The translations under genes were made by a program, and so were the position numbers. A model generated the notes under the pieces. It worked only from the letters and a program-made list of their open reading frames with translations, was not told the DNA's origin and ran no database searches. Shown in pieces: positions 7,499 to 14,681 of a DNA stretch of 21,404 nt. Positions within the stretch are counted from its first letter, which is position 1. The number at the start of each line of letters is the position of its first letter. This DNA is from Desulfobacterales bacterium (lineage in GTDB: Bacteria > Desulfobacterota > Desulfobacteria > Desulfobacterales > UBA11574), in assembly GCA_030601485.1 (NCBI GenBank), contig JAUVTO010000011.1:1-21404 (forward strand), given 5' to 3'.

Positions 7499-8515
7499 AT
7501 GGATAGTACAAAACATCTGATATTTGCTAATTTATTAGTGATATTCATCGTGAGTGTGGGTGTAGCCGGATATATGATGATCGAGGGTTGGAACCTTTTA
7601 GATGCCTTGTATATGACCGTCGAAACGCTTACTACTGTGGGATATAACGAAGTACATGAGATGACCAGAATGGGACGGATTTTTACTATTTTGCTCATCT
7701 GTATCGGCGTGGCTTTATTTTTGTATGTTGCCGGCGCTGTTGTCCAGTTCATGATTGAAGGGCGAATCAGAACCATATTAGGGAGGAGAAGATTGAATAA
7801 AAAGATTGATCGACTGAAAAACCATTATATTATTTGTGGATATGGGCGTATCGGCAAGGTTCTTTGCAAAATGTTATTAAGGAAGCCGTTTGACCTGGTC
7901 GTTGTTGAGAAAGACCCGGAGCTTATCTCGGCAATGGATGCAGATAAAATTCTCTATGTGTCAGGTGATGCAACAGATGAAGAAAATTTGCTTAAAGCAG
8001 GAATGAAGCGTGCTAAAGGGCTGATTGCTGCTCTGGCTACGGATACGGAAAATGTTTTCCTGGTGCTGACAGCCAGACAACTTAACCCCGACCTCTATAT
8101 CATTGCAAGGGCAAGTCGCAACGAGTCAAAGTCTAAATTGCAAGCCGCAGGCGCCAACAAGGTAGAATCACCATACGATATGGGTGCTGCGAGCATGGCA
8201 CAGCGGATCATCCGCCCAACCGTGACAAATTTTCTGGAACTTGCCTTTGCTCACCGACGCAAAGATATTCAGATGGAAGAAATGCCGGTCCACTCTTCCT
8301 CTGATCTTGTAAATGTCATGCTGAAAGATTCAGGAATCAGGCAACAATTCAACCTGATAATCATTGCCATAAAAAAGCCTGATGGGAATATGCTGTTTAA
8401 TCCTTCTTTTGAGACGGTTATCGAGAGCGGAGATACCGTAATCGCCGTGGGGCAGGAAAATAATCTTCAACAGCTGGAAAAGATATTGAATCCGGCAAGA
8501 CCAGTGTCGAGATAG
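7499..8515 (+). CDS. Two-TM potassium channel with RCK (TrkA-N/TrkA-C) regulatory domain
   Basis: The 338-residue protein resembles MthK/GsuK-type channels: TM1 (about 7-27), a pore helix with the filter TTVGYN (45-50), TM2 (about 61-84), then a cytoplasmic RCK module. The RCK N-lobe has the Rossmann motif GYGRIG (114-119) with a downstream acidic E137-K-D139 nucleotide-binding end and SGDATDEE (155-162). A TrkA-C-like lobe spans about 257-332. The filter has Asn where TVGYG has its second Gly, which may alter ion selectivity. ATG 7499 is the first start after an in-frame TAA at 7496. The ribosome site is weak (GTGG at 7491). The gene ends three bases before the convergent folate gene. Its role is presumably ligand-gated K+ flux or osmotic control. 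Confidence 0.88.
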   Translation: MDSTKHLIFANLLVIFIVSVGVAGYMMIEGWNLLDALYMTVETLTTVGYNEVHEMTRMGRIFTILLICIGVALFLYVAGAVVQFMIEGRIRTILGRRRLNKKIDRLKNHYIICGYGRIGKVLCKMLLRKPFDLVVVEKDPELISAMDADKILYVSGDATDEENLLKAGMKRAKGLIAALATDTENVFLVLTARQLNPDLYIIARASRNESKSKLQAAGANKVESPYDMGAASMAQRIIRPTVTNFLELAFAHRRKDIQMEEMPVHSSSDLVNVMLKDSGIRQQFNLIIIAIKKPDGNMLFNPSFETVIESGDTVIAVGQENNLQQLEKILNPARPVSR

Positions 8516-8518
8516 CGG

Positions 8519-9106
8519 TTATATTTTGTAGATAATTCTTTTTTCAGTAATTATAATATCCACATACCTGTCATGGGATTCCATTTGTATTTGCTGAATT
8601 ATCTGGTTTTCAAAACTAAGAGCAACCTTTCTTGTTGTGATCGATAATTTTGGAATAAGCCGGTCGTAATATCCGTCACCGGATCCTATTCTCCCCCCTT
8701 TTTCATCAAATGCAACACCTGGAATTATTGCGATGTCGATACATTCGATGGGCACAACGTTGCAACGGCTCGAGTCCGGTTCCAGGATTCTTCTGGGCCC
8801 GGGTATTAAATCGGTATTTATGTCATCGATTTTCATCAATTTCATATCATATTTTCTTGTGTCAAAGGCGGGAAGAATGACAATTTTTTTATAGTTTAAA
8901 CACCGTTCTATTATCGTTAGGGTATTCACTTCGCTGGTGCTGTTTATATAAAGCAATACAATATTTGCTTCTAAAAAATTGGCAAATTCAAAAAGACGGT
9001 TTTCTATTCCTGTAATTTTTTCTTCAATTTCCCTGCCAGAAAGTGCAGCCAGTGTTTTTGCTATGTTATTTCGTATTTCATCTTTTGTTTCTCGAATTTC
9101 CTCCAT
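8519..9106 (-). CDS. fau: 5-formyltetrahydrofolate cyclo-ligase (MTHFS)
   Basis: The enzyme uses ATP to convert 5-formyl-THF to 5,10-methenyl-THF, recycling a side product of one-carbon metabolism. I chose ATG 9106, which has GGGAGA eight bases upstream and gives 195 residues. A TTG at 9124 would add six residues upstream of that site. Family marks are the basic N-terminal helix (KDEIRNNIAKTL) and, near the C-terminus, PGVAFDEKGGRIGSGDGYYD, the nucleotide-binding signature of MTHFS. The C-terminal ESHDRYVDIIITEKRI is also typical. It is intact, convergent with the channel gene (three bases apart) and divergent from serS. A strong promoter is visible upstream (9145-9173). Confidence 0.94.
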   Translation of the reverse strand: MEEIRETKDEIRNNIAKTLAALSGREIEEKITGIENRLFEFANFLEANIVLLYINSTSEVNTLTIIERCLNYKKIVILPAFDTRKYDMKLMKIDDINTDLIPGPRRILEPDSSRCNVVPIECIDIAIIPGVAFDEKGGRIGSGDGYYDRLIPKLSITTRKVALSFENQIIQQIQMESHDRYVDIIITEKRIIYKI

Positions 9107-9144
9107 AAGTATTCTCCCGGACAAATATTTAGAATATTATTTAC

Positions 9145-9173
9145 TATATACAAATTTTAATGAATAATGTCAA
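9145..9173 (-). promoter_or_regulatory. Sigma-70 promoter for the formyl-THF cyclo-ligase gene
   Basis: On the minus strand a perfect -35 TTGACA (9173-9168) is followed by a 17-base spacer and TATATA (9150-9145). The predicted start, near 9138, gives a leader of about 30 bases with the GGGAGA ribosome site at its end. This is the best-looking promoter in the window. Confidence 0.65.
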
Positions 9174-9186
9174 CTAACAATAATCA

Positions 9187-9215
9187 TTGACTATATGGCT
9201 TGCCCGTGATACGAC
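9187..9215 (+). promoter_or_regulatory. Candidate promoter for the serS operon
   Basis: TTGACT (9187-9192), a 17-base spacer and TACGAC (9210-9215) face serS. The -35 is good but the -10 matches only three of six positions. It would give a leader of about 100 bases containing the hairpin at 9244-9289. A start closer to the gene, from the AT-rich 9301-9315 stretch, is the alternative. Confidence 0.35.
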
Positions 9216-9243
9216 TCCCCTAAAACTTTTTCAAAATATAGAT

Positions 9244-9289
9244 GCCTGCAATATTGACCCCAACAATCTGGCTCGGATAAGATGCAGGC
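9244..9289. other. Inverted repeat in the serS leader
   Basis: GCCTGCA (9244-9250) and TGCAGGC (9283-9289) form a perfect GC-rich 7-bp stem. The 32-base interior contains a weaker ATTG/CAAT pairing. It lies 34 bases before the serS GTG. No run of T follows immediately (TTTGTAATTTGG), and I recognise no riboswitch or T-box core. It may be a regulatory leader structure or a binding palindrome. Confidence 0.4.
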
Positions 9290-9323
9290 TTTGTAATTTG
9301 GTTAAAATAATATAGGAATTGTT

Positions 9324-10598
9324 GTGATAGAAATCAAGTTTGTGAGACAAAACCTCCCTGAAATTGAAAAAGCACTTTCAAGGCGAGGACAAACAGCAGA
9401 CCTTGAAACTTTTAAACAATGTGATGCCGAACGCAAGGCCCTTCTTCTTGAGATTGAAAACCTTAGACATCGCCGCAATGTGGTTTCTGAACAAATAGCG
9501 GCAATGAAAAAAGATGGCCAAGACGCAGATGATCTTGTGACCCAGATGCGTGATGTCGCCAACAAGATCAAGGCGTTGGATCATGATTTGTCTGAAAATG
9601 AGGATAAAATAAATCAAATCCTTTTCGGATTACCGAATATGCCTCATAAATCGGTCCCTGAAGGAAAGGACAGTTCTGAAAATCCTGTTGTAAGACAGAT
9701 CGGCACACCGCCCGATTTTGATTTTGAGCCCCTGGCTCACTGGACATTAGGTGAAAAACTCAAGATATTAGATTTCGAGACCGCAGCTAAAATTACCGGT
9801 GCCCGTTTTCCCCTTTATTTAGGTAACGGCGCCAGGCTGGAAAGAGCGCTTATCAATTTTATGCTTGATATTCATACTACAAAACATGGTTATACAGAGA
9901 TACTGCCGCCCTTTATTGTGAACCGAAACAGCCTGACAAATACCGGTCAACTTCCAAAGTTCGAGGAAGACCTTTTCAAGCTTAACGGGTGGGATTACTT
10001 CCTTGTACCCACGGCTGAAGTTCCGGTAACCAACATTCATAAGGATGAAATCTTAAATGAGGAAATGCTGCCGATTTTTTACACGGCCTATACCCCCTGT
10101 TTTCGTTCGGAAGCAGGTTCCTATGGAAAGGATACCAAAGGATTGATCCGGCAGCACCAGTTTAACAAGGTGGAGCTGGTCAAATTTACCAAACCGGAAA
10201 CATCTTATGATGAGCTTGAAACACTTTTAAACCATGCCGAAACGATTTTAAAAATTCTCGGGCTTCCTTATCAGGTTGTCAATCTTTGTACCGGCGACCT
10301 GGGCTTTTCCGCAGCAAAAACTTATGATATTGAAGTCTGGATGCCCGCACAAGATGTTTACAGAGAAATCTCATCGTGCAGTAATTTTGAGAGCTTTCAG
10401 GCCAGGCGCGCCAATATCCGGTTCAAAAGAAAAGGTAAAAAGGGTACCGAACTTGTACATACCCTCAACGGATCCGGGCTTGCTGTGGGACGAACGGTGG
10501 CCGCATTACTTGAAAATTTCCAGCAGGCTGACGGGTCCGTTCTTATACCCGAAGCCCTGAGATCCTATATGGGCGGACTTGAAAAAATATCGCCGTGA
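9324..10598 (+). CDS. serS: Seryl-tRNA synthetase
   Basis: SerRS charges tRNA-Ser and tRNA-Sec with serine. The 424-residue class II enzyme begins at GTG 9324, with AGGAA (9314-9318) five bases upstream. An N-terminal two-helix coiled coil (about 28-100) binds the long variable arm of tRNA-Ser. The catalytic domain shows TAEVP (230-234), motif 2 CFRSEAGSYGKDTKGLIRQHQF (259-280) and motif 3 NGSGLAVGRTVAALLENFQ (382-400) followed by IPEALRSYMGG. Length and motifs are normal. Its TGA overlaps the GTG of thrC, opening a chain of four genes joined by 4-nt overlaps. Confidence 0.97.
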   Translation: MIEIKFVRQNLPEIEKALSRRGQTADLETFKQCDAERKALLLEIENLRHRRNVVSEQIAAMKKDGQDADDLVTQMRDVANKIKALDHDLSENEDKINQILFGLPNMPHKSVPEGKDSSENPVVRQIGTPPDFDFEPLAHWTLGEKLKILDFETAAKITGARFPLYLGNGARLERALINFMLDIHTTKHGYTEILPPFIVNRNSLTNTGQLPKFEEDLFKLNGWDYFLVPTAEVPVTNIHKDEILNEEMLPIFYTAYTPCFRSEAGSYGKDTKGLIRQHQFNKVELVKFTKPETSYDELETLLNHAETILKILGLPYQVVNLCTGDLGFSAAKTYDIEVWMPAQDVYREISSCSNFESFQARRANIRFKRKGKKGTELVHTLNGSGLAVGRTVAALLENFQQADGSVLIPEALRSYMGGLEKISP

Positions 10599-12106
10599 AA
10601 CCAGAAGATTTCCCCAAAGAGATTAGATCCTTTATCCTCCCAAAACACCGTGGCAAACTAATTTATCAGTGCCTTGACTGCGGCCGGGAGTACGGTATTG
10701 ATGAACTGCTCTATACCTGTCCGGCTTGCGGACAGTTGCTTCTGATTCTCGATGAAAATTTTGACCGTTTAAAAAAGGTCCCGGGTAGGATATGGCGCAA
10801 GATTTTTGATTATCGCAAGATGCTCACAATCCCGGCGCTAAAGGGAATCTATCTTTATCATGAATTTATAGGGCCGGTTATACCGCTCGAATCTGTAATC
10901 TATCTTGGCGAAGGACACACTCCCGTCATTGAAGCAAACGATTTCCTACAGGGGAAAGCAAACCTTAAATTCTACTTTAAAAATGACGGTCAGAATCCCA
11001 GCGCCTCATTCAAGGACAGGGGGATGGCCAGCGCATTGAGCTATATCAACTTTCTGGTTCAAAAAGGTCATGTTTCCGATGTGCTTGCCATATGTGCTTC
11101 CACCGGGGATACCTCGGCGGCCGCAGCCTTGTATGCATCCTTTCTTCAACCCCATGTTAAATCCGCAGTGCTTCTACCCCATAAGAAGGTGACCCCCCAG
11201 CAACTTTCTCAGCCTCTGGGAAGCGGTGCCGCCGTGTTCGAGATGCCGGGGGTTTTTGACGATTGCATGAAGGTTGTTGAAACACTGTCGGAAAATTATA
11301 ATGTTGCACTTTTGAACTCAAAAAACGCCTGGCGTATACTTGGGCAGGAGTCATATTCATATGAAATCGCACAGGCGTTTGAATATGACATGGAAAACAA
11401 AGTCATGGTTGTGCCGATCGGGAATGCCGGCAATATTACTGCCGTAATCAGCGGGTTTTTGAAATTTTATGAGACCGGCATTATACGTTCTTTGCCGAAA
11501 ATATTGGGTGTTCAGTCGGAACATGCCAACCCTGTTTATCGGTATTACCTGGAACCTGATGCTGCAAAACGAAAATTTATTCCCGTAGCCGTTAAGCCGA
11601 GTGTGGCCCAGGCAGCCATGATCGGCAATCCTGTTTCAATGCCGAGAGTCATTCATCTGGTGGATCTTTACAACAGGTTGTCCGGCAGGCAGAATGTCTT
11701 TTTTATAGAGGTTGACGAACAATCGATAATGGACTGGGAACTTCTGGCTAACCGTAATGGACATATTGCCTGTACCCATGGCGGCGAATCTCTTGCCGGT
11801 CTGATTGTCGCTCGCAAGCAAAAAATTGTGGGACAAAACGACGTTGCCATCGTCGATTCAACCGCTCATTCACTCAAGTTTTCGGGTTTTCAGGAGATGT
11901 ATTTTAAAAATAGTTTTCCTGCAGAATTCAAAATTTCTCCGGATCCGGATCTTATTAACACCCCTGTTTATGTTCATCCGGATGATCTTACAAATGTTCC
12001 TGCTCCGGGAAAACCATTGCAAGGCGAAGCGCTCGATCGGTTTGTCCAAGGTGTATCCTCCGAGATTGCAAAGATCTTGAGTCTCAAAAAAAGGCAGAAC
12101 GCATGA
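10595..12106 (+). CDS. thrC: Threonine synthase with N-terminal zinc ribbon
   Basis: This PLP enzyme converts O-phosphohomoserine to threonine. The 503-residue product starts at GTG 10595, overlapping the serS stop by four bases. It opens with a zinc-ribbon-like domain (C26-x2-C29 and C42-x2-C45). The PLP lysine is K140 in NPSASFKDRG (135-143), and CASTGDTSAAAALYASF (168-184) forms the phosphate/substrate loop. GNAGN further on is the PLP-phosphate loop. The zinc ribbon and the NPSASFKDRG style fit the threonine synthase branch of the PALP family rather than threonine dehydratase or cysteine synthase. An extended C-terminus brings it above the roughly 350-430 residues of compact members. It overlaps the LysM gene by ATGA. 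Confidence 0.9.
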   Translation: MKPEDFPKEIRSFILPKHRGKLIYQCLDCGREYGIDELLYTCPACGQLLLILDENFDRLKKVPGRIWRKIFDYRKMLTIPALKGIYLYHEFIGPVIPLESVIYLGEGHTPVIEANDFLQGKANLKFYFKNDGQNPSASFKDRGMASALSYINFLVQKGHVSDVLAICASTGDTSAAAALYASFLQPHVKSAVLLPHKKVTPQQLSQPLGSGAAVFEMPGVFDDCMKVVETLSENYNVALLNSKNAWRILGQESYSYEIAQAFEYDMENKVMVVPIGNAGNITAVISGFLKFYETGIIRSLPKILGVQSEHANPVYRYYLEPDAAKRKFIPVAVKPSVAQAAMIGNPVSMPRVIHLVDLYNRLSGRQNVFFIEVDEQSIMDWELLANRNGHIACTHGGESLAGLIVARKQKIVGQNDVAIVDSTAHSLKFSGFQEMYFKNSFPAEFKISPDPDLINTPVYVHPDDLTNVPAPGKPLQGEALDRFVQGVSSEIAKILSLKKRQNA

Positions 12107-13911
12107 AAATCCAGGGAGCATCTTTAGCATCCGTCTTTTTGGTGATCATCATTCTGGCATGCCTGATGTTTCCCCGTTCCGCATATAATGCGTTTTTGTA
12201 TAAAAACTATACCATTCGATACGACAGAGGCTGGGACATATTATGTGATCCGTATGTTGTGAAAAAAGACGACTGGCTTTACAAACTCCTTAAACAAAAA
12301 GGAGAAATCGCGAACAGAGATTTCCCGGAATTTTTGGAGATATTTAAACGGATAAATCCGCATATTCATGATATAAACAGAATTCGTGCCGGTCAGCATA
12401 TTATTATTCCATTAAAGAAGTTAAATCCAGCTTCCATGTCCGGACAATCCTCAGGTGTAGTTACAATCCCCTTTGTGACCATTCCCAACATATCTGAAGC
12501 CCTTAAAACGTATTCATCAGAATATACCGTACAAAAGGGAGATTGCATATCTATTCTTATTTCGACAAGGTATGGGCCTTATGGCAAAGAACCATACAAA
12601 CAAGGCATCAAACTGTTCAGACTGATCAATCCCGACATCAAAGATCTGAATCGAATTTATATCGGCCAAGATATCCTTATCCCGGATCCGGCTATTTTAG
12701 GCCAGCCATGGTATCACTCCCTGTTTGACCCTTCAGCAGATAATAACAAGCGTCCCGATATGAACCGCTCAATCCTGACTTCTAAAAAAACACCGGGGGT
12801 TTCTGTTTCGGAAGACAGGGAAAAGCAACAGACGACTCATTTATCAAAAGTTTCGTCGGTTTTAGACGGGAAACTTTTTAATAACGGCGTGTACTATTTT
12901 CCAAGGCCGGGCCGGGAGGATTTAGCACTGGACCTTTCCGAAACTCCCTTAATAGAATTTAAAAATGGAACCAGAATCCTTTTTCTAATGGACGATAAAA
13001 ATCAGGAACCTGAGCTGGATAGGGTAAAATCCTTCTGGAAGGATCTGCATATCGTTGGAATTACGCCAAACCATTCTGTTAAATATGTGTTTGATGCTGT
13101 TTTTAAAAGCTTGGGCAAAGATTTTTTAAAAAAACCTTTGTCTTTTTTCGATCAAGGAGTCAAAGTTGAAGTCCGGGGGGAATGGATATTTGATAAAATT
13201 GCCGAGAAAGGAAATAGCGTGCGCCATTTTTGTATATCGCTTATTGATCACCCGAGCGAGCGTACTCCCGAATCAATTTTGCGTTATCTGGATCAAAATA
13301 ATATAGTTTTAAAAGAGATTCTCACGGGTAAAAATACTGCCGCACAGAAATCTAATGGACCGGGTCCCCATAAATCGGGTGAAACTGTGAGTACCATCGA
13401 TTCTTCAGATCAAAAATCCTTTGTAAATGATTTGATTACGGCTTTGGGTTACAACTACTCGCCCAATGTCAGTATTTCATTTCCGTATTCCGGAGTTCAA
13501 GTAAACACGGTTTCAAATCTTTTTACCGGAAGTGACGGAAATCCATACCTTGTGGACTTTGGGGATCTTTACGGCCATGCGGTTTCCGCCATCCAAAAGA
13601 CCGGCTTTACCATCATTCAGATAAAACACGATGATAATGCTCATGTTGTCATACAAAAGATTCTTGGCGCCATGGATGTTTCTTATACCAATAATCCAAG
13701 TTTTCTTGCAGCCAAAAGACCTGCCATCCATAATACGGTTTTGACCATACCCGGTTTTCTGGTTGCGGATGCAGGAAAACCGAGAATTCTTCTTTCATTT
13801 GCCACTCTGCATAATGGGATAATTCAATTTTTAACAAATCAGGGGGTTAAGATCAGTATGATCCAACCGTCTAAAAAAGTCACTCAACATATTAATAAGG
13901 TTAAAAAATGA
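12103..13911 (+). CDS. Membrane-anchored LysM protein with three copies of an unrecognised module
   Basis: The 602-residue protein has an N-terminal hydrophobic segment (about 9-27), acting as an anchor or uncleaved signal, so the body should be periplasmic. Two LysM domains follow: YVVKKDDWLYKLL to IRAGQHIIIPL (51-104) and YTVQKGDCISILI to IYIGQDILIPD (141-195), indicating peptidoglycan binding. After a polar linker the rest matches nothing I recognise. It does contain three similar segments starting near 288, 478 and 557, each of the pattern G-x-[PR]-hydrophobic strand, an acidic or Leu-rich helix, then a strand ending in I. The gene overlaps thrC and the TPR gene by ATGA at each end. Position suggests help in type IV pilus assembly, as for the LysM protein FimV. 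This is inference only; no FimV homology was recognised. Confidence 0.75.
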   Translation: MKIQGASLASVFLVIIILACLMFPRSAYNAFLYKNYTIRYDRGWDILCDPYVVKKDDWLYKLLKQKGEIANRDFPEFLEIFKRINPHIHDINRIRAGQHIIIPLKKLNPASMSGQSSGVVTIPFVTIPNISEALKTYSSEYTVQKGDCISILISTRYGPYGKEPYKQGIKLFRLINPDIKDLNRIYIGQDILIPDPAILGQPWYHSLFDPSADNNKRPDMNRSILTSKKTPGVSVSEDREKQQTTHLSKVSSVLDGKLFNNGVYYFPRPGREDLALDLSETPLIEFKNGTRILFLMDDKNQEPELDRVKSFWKDLHIVGITPNHSVKYVFDAVFKSLGKDFLKKPLSFFDQGVKVEVRGEWIFDKIAEKGNSVRHFCISLIDHPSERTPESILRYLDQNNIVLKEILTGKNTAAQKSNGPGPHKSGETVSTIDSSDQKSFVNDLITALGYNYSPNVSISFPYSGVQVNTVSNLFTGSDGNPYLVDFGDLYGHAVSAIQKTGFTIIQIKHDDNAHVVIQKILGAMDVSYTNNPSFLAAKRPAIHNTVLTIPGFLVADAGKPRILLSFATLHNGIIQFLTNQGVKISMIQPSKKVTQHINKVKK

Positions 13912-14672
13912 AAACATATGGGTTTGTCCGGGCAGTAATTGTAATTTTGATATTGGGCAGTGTTTCGTGTACAGCAAATCTGGAAATGCAAAAAAAACAG
14001 GCTGAAGCTTCAAGGAATTTGGGTGAAGCATATTACCGGCAGGGAAATTATCCTGAAGCGTTAGGAGAACTTCTTAAATCAGAAACGATTTATCCCGGAG
14101 ATCCTTTTCTTCAATACGACCTGGGACTTACTTACATGGCCATGAAAAAAATGGATCTTGCCATCAAACACTTTAAAAAAGCAATTGAAATTAAACCCGA
14201 TTACGCTCCTGCCCTAAATAGTTTAGGGACAGCTTATCTCAACAAAAAAGAATGGGATACTGCCATCAGGTATTTTAAGGAGGTTACCGAAAACCTTCTG
14301 TACGCTACGCCTCATTTTGCTCTTTCCAATATGGGATGGGCCTACTATAACAAGAAAGAGTATGCCCTTGCTGAAAAGTTTTACCTCAAGGCGCTTGAAA
14401 TTAATCCAAGATTTATCAATGCGCTGGCCGGTCTGGGCAAGACCTATACTGCCATGGGCAGAAGTTCGGAGGCTGTGGCCACACTTGAAAAAGCAGTTAA
14501 AGATTATCCGCGTTTGGGACAATTATATTTGGATTTGGCCCGGGCCTATACCGTATCCGGTGAATACAAAAAGGCTCTTGATTCTTATGAAAAAGCCGTT
14601 GAATTTGCTCCGGGCAGCGCCCTTGCCCGGGAAGCGGAAACAGAGGCTCAAAAAATAAGGAGATTTCGATAA
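13908..14672 (+). CDS. TPR lipoprotein, PilF/PilW-like pilotin candidate
   Basis: The 254-residue product has a signal peptide ending GSVSC (C21), a slightly irregular lipobox with Ser at -3. The mature part is almost entirely tetratricopeptide repeats (about 33-252), for example NLGEAYYRQGNYPEAL, DLGLTYMAMKKMDLAIKHFK and NMGWAYYNKKEYALAEKFY. The sequence around residue 21-48, a lipidated Cys then a first TPR, is the architecture of PilF/PilW/Tgl. Those outer-membrane lipoproteins assist PilQ secretin assembly. The pilQ gene lies convergently nine bases beyond its stop, which supports the reading. It overlaps the LysM gene by four bases. A generic TPR scaffold role cannot be excluded, so no symbol is given. 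Confidence 0.8.
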   Translation: MKTYGFVRAVIVILILGSVSCTANLEMQKKQAEASRNLGEAYYRQGNYPEALGELLKSETIYPGDPFLQYDLGLTYMAMKKMDLAIKHFKKAIEIKPDYAPALNSLGTAYLNKKEWDTAIRYFKEVTENLLYATPHFALSNMGWAYYNKKEYALAEKFYLKALEINPRFINALAGLGKTYTAMGRSSEAVATLEKAVKDYPRLGQLYLDLARAYTVSGEYKKALDSYEKAVEFAPGSALAREAETEAQKIRRFR

Positions 14673-14681
14673 GGAAAAATT

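Noticed and set aside
9181..9323. Possible T-box, riboswitch or 6S RNA upstream of serS/fau
   Set aside because: No T-box core, no riboswitch core and no clear 6S primary-sequence match was visible. A covariance-model search is needed to decide.
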